Part shown: positions 1-8,553 of the stretch, piece after piece
Layout of the letters: each line of letters opens with the position of its first letter
How positions within the stretch are numbered: position 1 is the first letter of the stretch
Assembly (NCBI GenBank): GCA_002428965.1
Contig: DIYI01000012.1
Span: 595,948 to 659,947 of the forward strand
DNA length: 64,000 nt
Reading direction: 5' to 3'
Origin: Jejuia sp. UBA6058
Lineage (GTDB): Bacteria > Bacteroidota > Bacteroidia > Flavobacteriales > Flavobacteriaceae
The notes under the pieces: generated by a model
The model's input: the letters and a program-made list of their open reading frames with translations, nothing else
Told to the model about the DNA's origin: nothing
Databases searched by the model: none
Made by a program: the position numbers and the translations under genes

Positions 1-1
1 A

Positions 2-1480
2 TTGGAAGAAGTAAGGGCAACAGACTATGGTTTGAATTTTCAACATGTTGAAAATGAAGTAAACGAATACAAGGATGAGATTTTACTACCTCACAACATT
101 TCGGAGAATGGTCCTTTTACTGCCGTTGCTGATGTAAATGGTGATAATCTTGAGGATTTGTTTATTGGTGGTGCCGCAGGACAAAGTGGGGTGCTTTACA
201 TTCAAGAAGCCACAGGAGGTTTCACTAAGGGCAATTCTCAACCATGGAATTCGGATCAAGCATCAGAAGATTTGGAAGCTTTATTTTTTGATGCCGATTC
301 TGATGGCGATATGGATCTTTATGTTGCTAGTGGTGGTAGCGAGTATAGTAGAGGGAATGCTTTTTTGAAAGACAGACTGTATTTAAACAATGGCAGCGGA
401 GTATTTAGCAAAAGCGAAGATGCAATTCCAAATATTTATGAAAGTTCGCAATGCGTAAAGACTTCGGACATTGATGAAGATGGTGATATAGATCTTTTTG
501 TTGGCACAAGGTTAATAGCTGGTAAATATGGGTTTCCTGCAACGAGTTATCTTTTAATAAATGAAAATGGAAAATTTGAAAAGGCTATAGATGACGTTGC
601 TCCGGCCTTGAGTAATTTAGGAATGGTTACAGATGCTGTGTTTACGGATATAGATCAAGATAATGATGAAGATCTAATCATTGTTGGGGAGTGGATGAAT
701 ATTGAAGTGCTATCGAATAACAATGGGAAATTCTCAAGAAAGACAGATGAATATGGCTTAGGAGACACGAGAGGAATATGGTGGTCTATTACGGCAGAAG
801 ATTTAGACAACGATGGAGACGATGATTATATTATTGGTAACCTAGGGTTGAACAATAAATTTAAGGCATCGAAGGAGCACCCATTTAAACTTTATGCAAA
901 TGATTTTGATGAAAACGGTACTAACGATGTCGTATTAGCAAAGTTTTATAAAAATGATTATGTTCCTGTAAGAGGAAGAGAGTGTACAAGCCAACAAATG
1001 CCTTATGTTGCAGATAAGTTTAAAGACTACCATAGTTTTGCGTCTTCTAAACTGGTTGAGATTTTACCTGAAGATAAGGTGAATGACGCCATGGTGTATG
1101 AGATTAAAAGTTTTGAGAGCATAATTCTTATAAACAACAATGGCGAACTAAAGTTAAAAATATTACCTAATGAGGTTCAGGTCTCACCTATCAAATCCTC
1201 ACTTGTGTTTGATATAAATGGAGATGGGAACAAAGATATTGTAACTGTTGGTAATCACTATGGTGTTGAGGTTGAAACAACACGATATGATGCGGGCATT
1301 GGATCAGTACTTTTAGGAGATGGTAATAACAATTTTATAGTTCAGTCGCCTATACAAAGTGGTTTTAACGTAGCTTATGATTCCAGAGATATTGCATACA
1401 TTAAGAGTGGACAGCAAAATATAATTATCGTATCCAATAACGATAGTAGTTTAACTACATTTAAAAGTCTAATAAATTAG
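2..1480 (+). CDS. FG-GAP/VCBS repeat protein, C-terminal part (5' end outside window)
   Basis: The frame is open at the window edge, so the N-terminus is missing; the first codon seen (TTG) is not the true start. At least seven calcium-loop type repeats of the pattern DxDxDGxxDLxxG are visible (for example DVNGDNLEDLFIGG, DADSDGDMDLYVASGG, DIDEDGDIDLFVG, DLDNDGDDDYIIGNLG, DINGDGNKDIVTVGN), the signature of FG-GAP/VCBS beta-propeller blades. In Bacteroidota such segments are usually the second half of roughly 1100-residue secreted CRTAC/UnbV proteins lying near SusC/SusD genes. I infer an extracellular or outer-surface protein-binding role; no catalytic residues are evident. The neighbouring secreted T9SS protein is 378 bp downstream. 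Confidence 0.85.
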   Translation: MEEVRATDYGLNFQHVENEVNEYKDEILLPHNISENGPFTAVADVNGDNLEDLFIGGAAGQSGVLYIQEATGGFTKGNSQPWNSDQASEDLEALFFDADSDGDMDLYVASGGSEYSRGNAFLKDRLYLNNGSGVFSKSEDAIPNIYESSQCVKTSDIDEDGDIDLFVGTRLIAGKYGFPATSYLLINENGKFEKAIDDVAPALSNLGMVTDAVFTDIDQDNDEDLIIVGEWMNIEVLSNNNGKFSRKTDEYGLGDTRGIWWSITAEDLDNDGDDDYIIGNLGLNNKFKASKEHPFKLYANDFDENGTNDVVLAKFYKNDYVPVRGRECTSQQMPYVADKFKDYHSFASSKLVEILPEDKVNDAMVYEIKSFESIILINNNGELKLKILPNEVQVSPIKSSLVFDINGDGNKDIVTVGNHYGVEVETTRYDAGIGSVLLGDGNNNFIVQSPIQSGFNVAYDSRDIAYIKSGQQNIIIVSNNDSSLTTFKSLIN

Positions 1481-1858
1481 AAATAAACAAGTTGAAAACT
1501 TCAAGTTTCGGCCATACTCAATTTACATTTATAGTGTTTACTTGAGAATGTTTGACTGAGAACGGTATTTTTAAGATACTACGATAGTAAAACACACCCA
1601 TACAACACCACAACATTTTACTTTTTGGGGTTTTTTTTAATTCAATATTTGTCAAGAGACATTATTCTGAAACCCCGAAAAACCTAATAAAATCAGTCGA
1701 ACATTGCGAAAAACTCAAAAAAAATACAATATTAATGAGTTGTATGTTTTTTGTATGGGCGATTAATTACAATATAATAATGATTGAATATAATTTAGAG
1801 GTTCAACTTTACTAGAGTCGAATTAACTCAATTAATTATTAATTAAAACATTATTATT
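1481..1858. other. Intergenic region, 378 bp, no gene seen
   Basis: AT-rich spacer between the FG-GAP protein and the T9SS protein, with no credible ORF. It holds a loose inverted pair, TTTTTGGGGTTT near 1622 and AAACCCCGAAAAA near 1670, separated by about 35 nt, which could fold after the upstream gene. The last 60 bases before the next ATG are almost pure A/T, typical of flavobacterial leaders. I found no convincing TAnnTTTG promoter box. Confidence 0.5.
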
Positions 1859-3301
1859 ATGAAAAAAATTACATTTTGGATTGTGATGCTCATTACTTCT
1901 TTGGGGTTTTCGCAAGCACTCCCTTTTGATTTTGACAATACCTTACATGGTTTTGTAGGTGATGGAGGCACAACTGTTGGCAATGGTACAGGAAGCGACG
2001 TTCTTGAAATTACTGGCGCTGTAGCGGATTGGGACAATGCTCAGGTTACTTTTGCATCACCAATTGATCTTTCTGATGATGCTAACAACACCTTAAGATT
2101 TACCATACAATCGACTACAGCGGCCATGAACGAAGTACATCAACATGGTGTTAGTTTCCAAGGTGGAGGTGGCGCCATTGAGATGAATTTTCAAACAGTG
2201 GGAACGGACGTTCTTAACGTAGAGTTAAACTTCGGAGCAAATTTAGGTTCAAGAGAAAAAATGGTGATTTTTACCGATGTTGGAGATTTTGGAGCACAAT
2301 CTGGTACTGGAGGTCAATCTGGAACACCCACTCCAGGTCTTTCAGGAACTTATATAATTGACAATATTAGTCTTGGTGCGGATCCCGGTCCTACATGTTC
2401 TGACGGAATTCAAAATGGAGACGAAACCGGTGTGGATTGTGGCGGCTCATGCCCGAACGCTTGTACTCCAACATGTAGTGATGGTATAATGAACGGAAAT
2501 GAAACAGGAGTAGATTGTGGCGGACCTGATTGTGATGCCTGCCCTACTCCACCAACTATGGCTGCTCCAGCACCTCCTTCGAGACCAGCAGCTGATGTTG
2601 TTTCTATTTTTAGTGATGCTTACGCCGCAATACCAGGAATTAATTATGATGCTGGATTCTGTGGTACTATGGCTGCTACAGAGATTATGGTTGAAGGCAA
2701 TGCAACAATGGCTTACAATGATAAAGATTGTCAGGGTATTGACTTTTCTGCAAACACGCAAGACGTTACTGGTTTGACCAACTTACATGTTGACTTCTTT
2801 ATTCAAGCGGGTACTGATTTAGTAGGTAAGGTTTTCAATATTATACTAGTCTACCCTGATGGTGAAGGAGATCTTTTGGTTCCTATAGATATTAACGCGC
2901 TTTCTCCTGCTCCAGTTCCTGGAACATGGTATTCTTATGATGTGGCAGTTAGTCTGTCACCAACAACAATAAGACAAACAACAGTGGTGAGTAACTTAAA
3001 AGATCTTATATGGTACGATAATTTGTACTTACATAAAAACACAACTTTAGGTCTAGAGGATAATGTGGTAGATAGTTTTGAAGCTTTTCCTAACCCAACC
3101 CGAGATACTTGGACAATTAACAGCAGAAATACTCCAATAGAAAGTATAAGTGTATATAACATTTTAGGTAAGCAAGTATTGGCTCTTAAACCAAATAAAG
3201 AGCAAGTTACAATTGATGCTTCAAGCTTAAAATCTGGAATATACTTCGCTAGAATAAATACGCTATCTGGCAACGGTAGTGTTAAGCTGATTAAGCAATA
3301 G
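1859..3301 (+). CDS. Secreted protein with two Cys-rich repeats, carbohydrate-binding-like domain and T9SS sorting domain
   Basis: 480 residues. Residues 1-19 form a signal peptide ending in FSQ. Residues 20-172 are a beta-rich region of unknown type. Two copies of a Cys-rich unit (CSDGIQNGDETGVDCGG at 180-196 and CSDGIMNGNETGVDCGG at 206-222) form a linker, followed by a Pro/Ala stretch. Residues 245-400 resemble the beta-sandwich that often precedes sorting domains in flavobacterial glycan-binding proteins (VVSIFSDAY start, LHVDFF motif). The last 75 residues (FPNP, YNILGKQV, SGIYFARI, VKLIKQ) are a type IX secretion (Por) sorting domain, so the product should be exported and anchored at the cell surface. 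No catalytic motif is seen. A strong terminator follows. Confidence 0.85.
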   Translation: MKKITFWIVMLITSLGFSQALPFDFDNTLHGFVGDGGTTVGNGTGSDVLEITGAVADWDNAQVTFASPIDLSDDANNTLRFTIQSTTAAMNEVHQHGVSFQGGGGAIEMNFQTVGTDVLNVELNFGANLGSREKMVIFTDVGDFGAQSGTGGQSGTPTPGLSGTYIIDNISLGADPGPTCSDGIQNGDETGVDCGGSCPNACTPTCSDGIMNGNETGVDCGGPDCDACPTPPTMAAPAPPSRPAADVVSIFSDAYAAIPGINYDAGFCGTMAATEIMVEGNATMAYNDKDCQGIDFSANTQDVTGLTNLHVDFFIQAGTDLVGKVFNIILVYPDGEGDLLVPIDINALSPAPVPGTWYSYDVAVSLSPTTIRQTTVVSNLKDLIWYDNLYLHKNTTLGLEDNVVDSFEAFPNPTRDTWTINSRNTPIESISVYNILGKQVLALKPNKEQVTIDASSLKSGIYFARINTLSGNGSVKLIKQ

Positions 3302-3322
3302 TTGCAAAGTTTAGTTGATGTG

Positions 3323-3353
3323 AAAAGGCGCTTTTATTAAAAGCGCCTTTTTT
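3323..3353 (+). terminator. Rho-independent terminator of the T9SS protein gene
   Basis: Perfect 13-bp stem (AAAAGGCGCTTTT / AAAAGCGCCTTTT) with a 3-nt loop and a trailing T run, beginning 22 bp after the stop codon. Confidence 0.9.
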
Positions 3354-3395
3354 GTTTATTTATTTCTTTTCTTTGTTTATAAGAATAAATTATTC

Positions 3396-4091
3396 ATGTT
3401 CGACGACATTATTTCGGCTATTCCTTTTGGCATTATTTTGGCCTTTACCATTGGACCTGTATTTTTTGTGCTGCTCGAAACGAGTGCAACAAAAGGATTT
3501 AAAAGCGCATTAATCTTCGATTTAGGTGTTATTTTGGCGGACGTTCTATTTATAATAGTTGCCTTCTTCAGCACAAATAAACTTCTAGATAAAATTAAGG
3601 ACGACCCCAATTTTCTGGTTTTTGGCGGTGTTTTATTGGTTGCTTATGGGCTTATTTCATTTATAAAAACATCTAAATCCTTTCGGGAAATAGTTAGAGA
3701 ATATCATAAGGTTGAGATAAAAAAAGGCTATGGCAAGTTATTCTTGAAAGGGTTTTTGTTAAACTTCATCAATATAGGTGTGCTTTTAGGCTGGGTAGCT
3801 TTTATTGTATTGGGCAATACCTTAACAGAATCTAGTAATGGCGTCATTGTCTTTCTTACTACCATTTTAATCACTTACTTTTTCGTAGATCTTTTAAAAA
3901 TCGTTGCAGCGAAGCAACTGAAAAATAAGTTGACTCCGCGTCTTATTTTCAAAACAAAAAAGATAATAGCCCTCGTTATTTTAGGGTTTGGTGTGTTACT
4001 ACTTTTACAAGGCTTTTTTCCAGAAGAGAAAAAAATTCTAAAAGAGAGATTAGACAAAATTAACCCAATAAAAGAAAAGCTTCCAGAGTAA
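3396..4091 (+). CDS. LysE family amino-acid exporter
   Basis: 231 residues with about six hydrophobic segments. The N-terminal helix carries the LysE/RhtB hallmark of a Gly-Pro turn in the first membrane segment (FGIILAFTIGPVFFVLLETS, residues 11-30), with a further segment around FLLNFINIGVLLGWVAFIVLG. The family exports amino acids or small metabolites at the inner membrane; the substrate cannot be read from the sequence. The charged C-terminal tail (after residue 208) is probably cytoplasmic. The gene stands alone between a terminator and a convergent tRNA. Confidence 0.85.
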   Translation: MFDDIISAIPFGIILAFTIGPVFFVLLETSATKGFKSALIFDLGVILADVLFIIVAFFSTNKLLDKIKDDPNFLVFGGVLLVAYGLISFIKTSKSFREIVREYHKVEIKKGYGKLFLKGFLLNFINIGVLLGWVAFIVLGNTLTESSNGVIVFLTTILITYFFVDLLKIVAAKQLKNKLTPRLIFKTKKIIALVILGFGVLLLLQGFFPEEKKILKERLDKINPIKEKLPE

Positions 4092-4107
4092 ACTGAAAGC
4101 TTTATAG

Positions 4108-4179
4108 AGGCGTCGAGCGGAATCGAACCGCTGTAGCAGGTTTTGCAGACCTGTGCCTAAGCCACTCGGCCACGACGCC
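4108..4179 (-). tRNA. tRNA-Cys (GCA)
   Basis: The reverse complement folds as a full cloverleaf. The acceptor stem is GGCGTCG/CGACGCC. The D stem is GCC/GGC. The anticodon stem is CAGGT/ACCTG around loop CTGCAAA, giving anticodon GCA. The T stem is AGCGG/CCGCT with loop TTCGATT. The discriminator base is T (U), usual for tRNA-Cys. CCA is not encoded, so it must be added after transcription. Confidence 0.95.
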
Positions 4180-4231
4180 GTAAAACGGTGACGCAAATGT
4201 AAAAAAATTTGAGACTTTTATTCACAAAAAA

Positions 4232-4594
4232 CTACTTTTTACGCTTATCGGTCATTTTTATAGTAACAGCTTCAACATCACCACCAATAGGCGGATTTAA
4301 CTTACTAATACTCACAGTAGCTTTTTTTATCATTACATCTTCTTCAAAAAATCTATCTAGAATGCGTCTTGCTACTGTTTCTAAAAGTTTAGAAGGTATC
4401 TTCATTTCTTCCTTTACCACTTTGTTTAGAAACACATAGTCTACTGTATCTTTTAATTCGTCCGTTTTTGCTGATTTTTTCAAACCCGCCTTCACTTCTA
4501 TATCTACGCGGTAATCACTACCAATTTTGGTTTCTTCTTTTAAGCAACCATGGTAGGCATAAACCCTTATGTTTTCAACTTTTATTATTCCCAT
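4232..4594 (-). CDS. folB: Dihydroneopterin aldolase
   Basis: 120 residues, the usual FolB length. The start MGIIKVENIRVYAYHGCLKE matches the family, including the Gly/His region that leads into the pterin pocket and the E-E-T motif after it. The conserved DTVDYVFLNKVV stretch, LLETVARRILDRFF and the C-terminal KLNPPIGGDVEAVTI (Pro-rich turn before the last strand) are also present. It converts 7,8-dihydroneopterin to 6-hydroxymethyl-dihydropterin in folate synthesis. I chose ATG at 4594 over a TTG one codon upstream. It diverges from glnS. Confidence 0.93.
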   Translation of the reverse strand: MGIIKVENIRVYAYHGCLKEETKIGSDYRVDIEVKAGLKKSAKTDELKDTVDYVFLNKVVKEEMKIPSKLLETVARRILDRFFEEDVMIKKATVSISKLNPPIGGDVEAVTIKMTDKRKK

Positions 4595-4623
4595 CAAGTG
4601 AATTTTAAGTCGGTAAAATTACC

Positions 4624-4631
4624 TAATTTTG
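4624..4631 (+). promoter_or_regulatory. Possible -7 promoter box for glnS
   Basis: TAATTTTG matches the Bacteroidota -7 consensus TAnnTTTG about 60 bp before the glnS ATG. No TTG is seen at the usual distance upstream. Confidence 0.3.
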
Positions 4632-4691
4632 CCAATATTTTTAGTTAATTTCTAAGGTATCTCATATTACCTTGTAAGTACAGCATAATTT

Positions 4692-6710
4692 ATGTCTGAA
4701 GAAAGAAGATCGCTCAATTTCATAGAGCAAATTATTGAAGATGATTTAGCAAATGGTATGTCTAAGAATGCCTTACGTTTTAGGTTTCCGCCAGAACCAA
4801 ATGGGTATTTACACATAGGCCATACCAAAGCTATTGGTATTAGTTTTGGTTTAGGAGAATATTATGATGCTCCTGTAAACCTTCGTTTTGATGATACGAA
4901 CCCCGCAAAAGAAGAACAAGAATATGTAGATGCCATTAAACGGGATATTGCTTGGTTGGGTTATCAATGGGATCAGGTATTGTTTTCTTCAGATTATTTT
5001 CAGCAGTTATACGATTGGGCAATTCAGTTGATAAAAGAAGGAAAGGCTTACGTAGATTCTCAATCTAGTGAAGCTATGGCTGAACAGAAAGGCACCCCAA
5101 CAGAGCCAGGTGTTGATAGTCCTTTTCGTAACAGGACTGTGGAGGAGAATTTGGCCTTATTTGATCGTATGAAGAATGGAGAGTTTGACGAAGGTGAGCA
5201 TATTTTGCGTGCAAAAATCGACATGAAGCATACCAATATGCTGATGCGCGATCCTATAATGTATCGCGTAGTGAAACGAGCACATCATAGAACTGGTGAT
5301 GATTGGTGTATTTACCCAATGTATGATTGGACACATGGCGAAAGTGATTATATAGAACAAATTTCGCATTCGCTCTGTTCATTGGAATTTAAGCCTCATA
5401 GAGAGCTTTACGACTGGTTCTTGGATCAAGTAGTAGATTCCGGTAAATTAAGACCAAAGCAACGTGAATTTGCACGTTTAAACTTAAGCTATACTATTAT
5501 GAGTAAGCGAAAGCTTCTCAAGTTAGTAGAGGATGGTATTGTTAAAGGTTGGGATGACCCTAGAATGCCTACAATTTCTGGGTTGAGAAGACGTGGCTAT
5601 ACACCTACTGCTTTAAGAAAGTTTGTGGAAACCGTTGGAGTTGCTAAGCGCGATAATGTGATTGACGTATCACTTTTGGAATTTTGTATCAGAGAGGATT
5701 TAAATAAGACCGCACCTCGTGTTATGGCTGTTTTAAACCCTGTAAAGTTGATAATTATCAACTATCCAGAGGATAAAGTAGAGTGGTTGGATGCTGAGAA
5801 TAATCAAGAAGATGAAAGTGCAGGTTATAGAAAAGTACCTTTTTCAAGGGAATTATATATTGAAAAAGAAGATTTTAAAGAAGAGGCTAGTAATAAATTT
5901 TTCAGACTAAAATTAGGAGGAGAAGTACGCCTTAAAAACGCATACATCGTAAAAGCTGAAAGCGTTATTAAAGATGCCAATGGCGAAGTAACCGAAATAC
6001 ATTGCACGTATTCCGAAGACACATCTAAGAAAGTTAAAGGTACATTGCATTGGGTATCTATTCCGCATGCATTGAAAGCGGAGGTTAGAGAATATGATAG
6101 GTTATTTATGGATGAAGCTCCAGATGGTCATCAGGATAAAGATTTCATGGAGTTTTTAAACCCAAATTCTTTAAAAACTATTGAAGCATTTGTGGAGCCA
6201 AGTCTTGCTGAAGCAGTGATAGAAAATAGATACCAATTTCAGAGATTGGGTTATTTTAATGTAGACAAAGATGCTACTACAGAGCGATTGGTATTTAACA
6301 AAACTGTTGGTTTGCGAGATACTTGGGCGAAAATTACTGGTACTGAGCGGAGTCGAAGTAAACTTAGGCAAAACAATAGCCAGAGTCAAAAACCACAAAA
6401 TAGCCCTCCAAAAAGAAAGGCTATTGATGTGATAAAACAGCTTGGTAAAAAATATACCAACTTACCAGAAATCAAACAACAAAAGGTACGCACAGAAATC
6501 TTAGAATTGGCCAAAGAAGTGTCTTATGAAGAATTGGAACCTTTGTTTAATACCGCAGTTAAAAAGGCGGGTACTCGAATAGCGGTTACCTTAGTTTTAA
6601 GTGTGCTTTTGAAAAATGGATTTCAAAAAAATGATGTTATAAAGGCTTTCTTAAATAAAGCAAAACAAGATTCCAACAGGCTTTTGGTTTTGGAGGCGAG
6701 CAAAGTTTAA
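4692..6710 (+). CDS. glnS: Glutaminyl-tRNA synthetase with C-terminal extension
   Basis: 672 residues, against about 555 for the Escherichia coli enzyme. Class I signatures are intact: HIGH at 41-44 (PEPNGYLHIGH) and the KMSKS counterpart MSKRK at 270-274. The core ends near residue 549 (VGLRDTWAKITG), the normal GlnRS C-terminus. It is followed by a basic, Gln/Asn/Ser-rich linker (about 550-575) and a helical domain of about 97 residues ending in LLVLEASKV. I do not recognise that domain with certainty; tRNA-binding appendages (such as the YqeY type in some bacteria) are the obvious comparison. The linker begins with codons over a sequence resembling a common intergenic repeat (see findings). 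It charges tRNA-Gln with glutamine. Confidence 0.95.
   Translation: MSEERRSLNFIEQIIEDDLANGMSKNALRFRFPPEPNGYLHIGHTKAIGISFGLGEYYDAPVNLRFDDTNPAKEEQEYVDAIKRDIAWLGYQWDQVLFSSDYFQQLYDWAIQLIKEGKAYVDSQSSEAMAEQKGTPTEPGVDSPFRNRTVEENLALFDRMKNGEFDEGEHILRAKIDMKHTNMLMRDPIMYRVVKRAHHRTGDDWCIYPMYDWTHGESDYIEQISHSLCSLEFKPHRELYDWFLDQVVDSGKLRPKQREFARLNLSYTIMSKRKLLKLVEDGIVKGWDDPRMPTISGLRRRGYTPTALRKFVETVGVAKRDNVIDVSLLEFCIREDLNKTAPRVMAVLNPVKLIIINYPEDKVEWLDAENNQEDESAGYRKVPFSRELYIEKEDFKEEASNKFFRLKLGGEVRLKNAYIVKAESVIKDANGEVTEIHCTYSEDTSKKVKGTLHWVSIPHALKAEVREYDRLFMDEAPDGHQDKDFMEFLNPNSLKTIEAFVEPSLAEAVIENRYQFQRLGYFNVDKDATTERLVFNKTVGLRDTWAKITGTERSRSKLRQNNSQSQKPQNSPPKRKAIDVIKQLGKKYTNLPEIKQQKVRTEILELAKEVSYEELEPLFNTAVKKAGTRIAVTLVLSVLLKNGFQKNDVIKAFLNKAKQDSNRLLVLEASKV
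6341..6360 (+). repeat. Repeat half-site inside the glnS linker
   Basis: TACTGAGCGGAGTCGAAGTA has the look of the GAGCGnAGTCGAA-type repeat that is scattered through intergenic DNA of many Bacteroidota. Here it is read in frame as GTERSRS, right at the junction between the GlnRS core and its extra domain. Confidence 0.5.
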
Positions 6711-6790
6711 AAGGTGGTTAAAACGTTAAAAAAGATCTTTCAGTTAGATTTTTAATTATATTTAACTACTAACTATAAACTTTAAAAATC

Positions 6791-7273
6791 ATGGAAATCA
6801 ATTTTTTAGCAATTCTTGTTGCTGCTGTTTCTGCTCTAGTTGTTGGGTTTGTTTGGTATAACCCGAAAGTATTTGGTACCGCTTGGATGAAAGCAGCAGA
6901 TATGACTGAGGAAAAGATGAAAGGTGCCAATATGGGTAAAATATTTGCAATGGCTTTTATTTTTGCCATTTTACTTGCAATGAGCATGTTTACTCTGGCA
7001 GTTCATCAAACTGGTGCTATGGGAATGGTTGGCGGAGATATTGAAGGCGCACTTCCCTCCTATGCTGCTTTTATGGCAGATTACGGTACCGCACATAGAA
7101 CTTTTGGTCATGGTGCATTACATGGGTTTTTTGGAGCTTTGTTTATTGTGCTTCCTGTTTTAGGAACTAATGCTTTGTTTGAGCGTAAAGGCGCAAAATA
7201 TATTCTTATAAATAGCGGCTATTGGATGGTAGTAATGGCTATTATGGGCGCTATTATTTGTGGATGGCACTAA
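6791..7273 (+). CDS. DUF1761 family membrane protein
   Basis: 160 residues with four predicted membrane helices (about 5-24, 55-75, 117-138 and 143-160). The N-terminal pattern VVGFVWYNPKVFGTAWMK is the family signature: a helix ending in WY, then the P-x-FGxxW motif. A second WMK-like segment and a Gly-rich third helix follow. The family has no established function. The gene stands alone, about 80 bp after glnS, and is closed by a hairpin terminator. Confidence 0.8.
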   Translation: MEINFLAILVAAVSALVVGFVWYNPKVFGTAWMKAADMTEEKMKGANMGKIFAMAFIFAILLAMSMFTLAVHQTGAMGMVGGDIEGALPSYAAFMADYGTAHRTFGHGALHGFFGALFIVLPVLGTNALFERKGAKYILINSGYWMVVMAIMGAIICGWH

Positions 7274-7300
7274 ATAATTTTGTAAAGTTTTAACATATTT

Positions 7301-7336
7301 AAAGACTGAAGAAGTGTATTTTTCAGTCTTTTCTTT
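7301..7336 (+). terminator. Terminator after the DUF1761 gene
   Basis: Stem AAAGACTGAA / TTCAGTCTTT with an 11-nt loop followed by T-rich sequence, 28 bp after the stop codon. The next gene starts only a few bases beyond it, so that gene may need its own promoter or read-through. Confidence 0.7.
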
Positions 7337-7341
7337 TTGTA

Positions 7342-8493
7342 TTGGTACAGTTTAAGGTTTATGAAAATGTAGATGAGGTTCCAGAGGAATGGGATACCTT
7401 AGTAATGCACGATGAGTTATTAAAAAAAGCATATCTAAAAGCTTTAGAAACGGCGCCTCCTGATAACATAAGTTTATTTTATTTAGGTGTTTTTAAAGAT
7501 GAAGTACTTATTGGTGTTGCCCTAGTACAGCGCGTACAATTGTATCTAAAAGACATGTTTAGAGACACCAAAGTTTCTTGTTTAAAAACCTTTCTTCAAG
7601 AAGTGTTGTCTAAGGTTCTTAAAGGTAATATTCTGGTTGTTGGTAACCTTACTCACACGGGTCAACATGGTATGTATTTTGACTCTAAAAAAATCACTAA
7701 AACAGAATTTTATAACTATTTGTTTCAGGGTGTGGCTGAAATAGAAGCTCTGATAAAGAGAACTCAAGGAAAGACTATTAGACTACTAATGTTAAAGGAC
7801 TTTTTTGAGGATGATGCGCTCCTTTTTGAGGATGCATTTCAAAAAGAAAATTTGCATCGCGCCATTGTACAACCAAATATGATAATGGATGTAAGAGAGG
7901 TTTGGGGGTGTAATGAAGATTATATCGCTTGTATGAAGAAAAAATACAGAGATAGATACAAAAGAGCTAAAAAGAAATTGAATAGTGTTGTTTGCAGGGA
8001 AATGACTTTGGAAGAGGTAGAAGCAAATGCCAAAGTACTTCATAATCTCTATCGTAATGTATCGGATAATGCAAGCTTCAATACTTTTATACTTCCAGAG
8101 CAACATTTTTATACATATAAACTGCTTCTAAAGGAAAATTTCAGAGTTTTTGGGTATTATTTAAAGGGTGAACTTATTGGTTTTTTTACTTTAATTTTAA
8201 ACAACAACCAACTAGAGACTTACTTTTTGGGTTATGATAAGGAGCACCAACATCCAAACCAATTGTATTTAAATATGCTTTACGAAATGGCAAAGTTTGG
8301 AATTGACCATGATTTTAAAAAGATTGTTTATGCCAGAACCGCTATGGAAATAAAGAGTTCGGTTGGCGCAAAACCAAAACCAATGGTTATTTATCTGAAG
8401 CATACCAACGTTATTTTGAATATGCTTTTGAAGCAAATATTTCGTTTTATGAATCCTTCTAAAGATTGGAAGGAGCGCCATCCTTTTACTTAA
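7342..8493 (+). CDS. GNAT/FemAB-like acyltransferase family protein
   Basis: 383 residues. The C-terminal half (about 200-370) has the GNAT-like layout of the peptidoglycan-recognition (FemAB/BioF2-like) group: a basic helix CMKKKYRDRYKRAKKK, then YYLKGELIGFFTLILNNNQLE (paired beta strands) and YEMAKFGIDHDFKKIVYAR. The N-terminal half (EEWDTLVMHDELLKKAYLKALE) fits the degenerate first GNAT fold of this group. The acceptor is unknown. The best start is TTG at 7342, immediately behind the preceding terminator; no upstream ATG is available in frame. No signal peptide, so probably cytoplasmic. Confidence 0.65.
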   Translation: MVQFKVYENVDEVPEEWDTLVMHDELLKKAYLKALETAPPDNISLFYLGVFKDEVLIGVALVQRVQLYLKDMFRDTKVSCLKTFLQEVLSKVLKGNILVVGNLTHTGQHGMYFDSKKITKTEFYNYLFQGVAEIEALIKRTQGKTIRLLMLKDFFEDDALLFEDAFQKENLHRAIVQPNMIMDVREVWGCNEDYIACMKKKYRDRYKRAKKKLNSVVCREMTLEEVEANAKVLHNLYRNVSDNASFNTFILPEQHFYTYKLLLKENFRVFGYYLKGELIGFFTLILNNNQLETYFLGYDKEHQHPNQLYLNMLYEMAKFGIDHDFKKIVYARTAMEIKSSVGAKPKPMVIYLKHTNVILNMLLKQIFRFMNPSKDWKERHPFT

Positions 8494-8553
8494 AAAGGCT
8501 TTAAATAATTAAGTAATCTCATTTCATTTCGACTGAACGTAAAATTCTTCATC

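Noticed and set aside
138..368. 76-codon frame inside the FG-GAP protein gene
   Set aside because: Out of frame with the repeat protein and without any domain; a shadow frame.
2447..2761. Cys/Ser-rich minus-strand reading frame of 104 codons
   Set aside because: Antisense to the Cys-rich repeats and binding-like domain of the T9SS protein; the composition is explained by the opposite strand.
4109..4130. Sequence GAGCGGAATCGAA read as another copy of the GAGCGnAGTCGAA repeat
   Set aside because: It is the T arm of tRNA-Cys and is explained by the cloverleaf.
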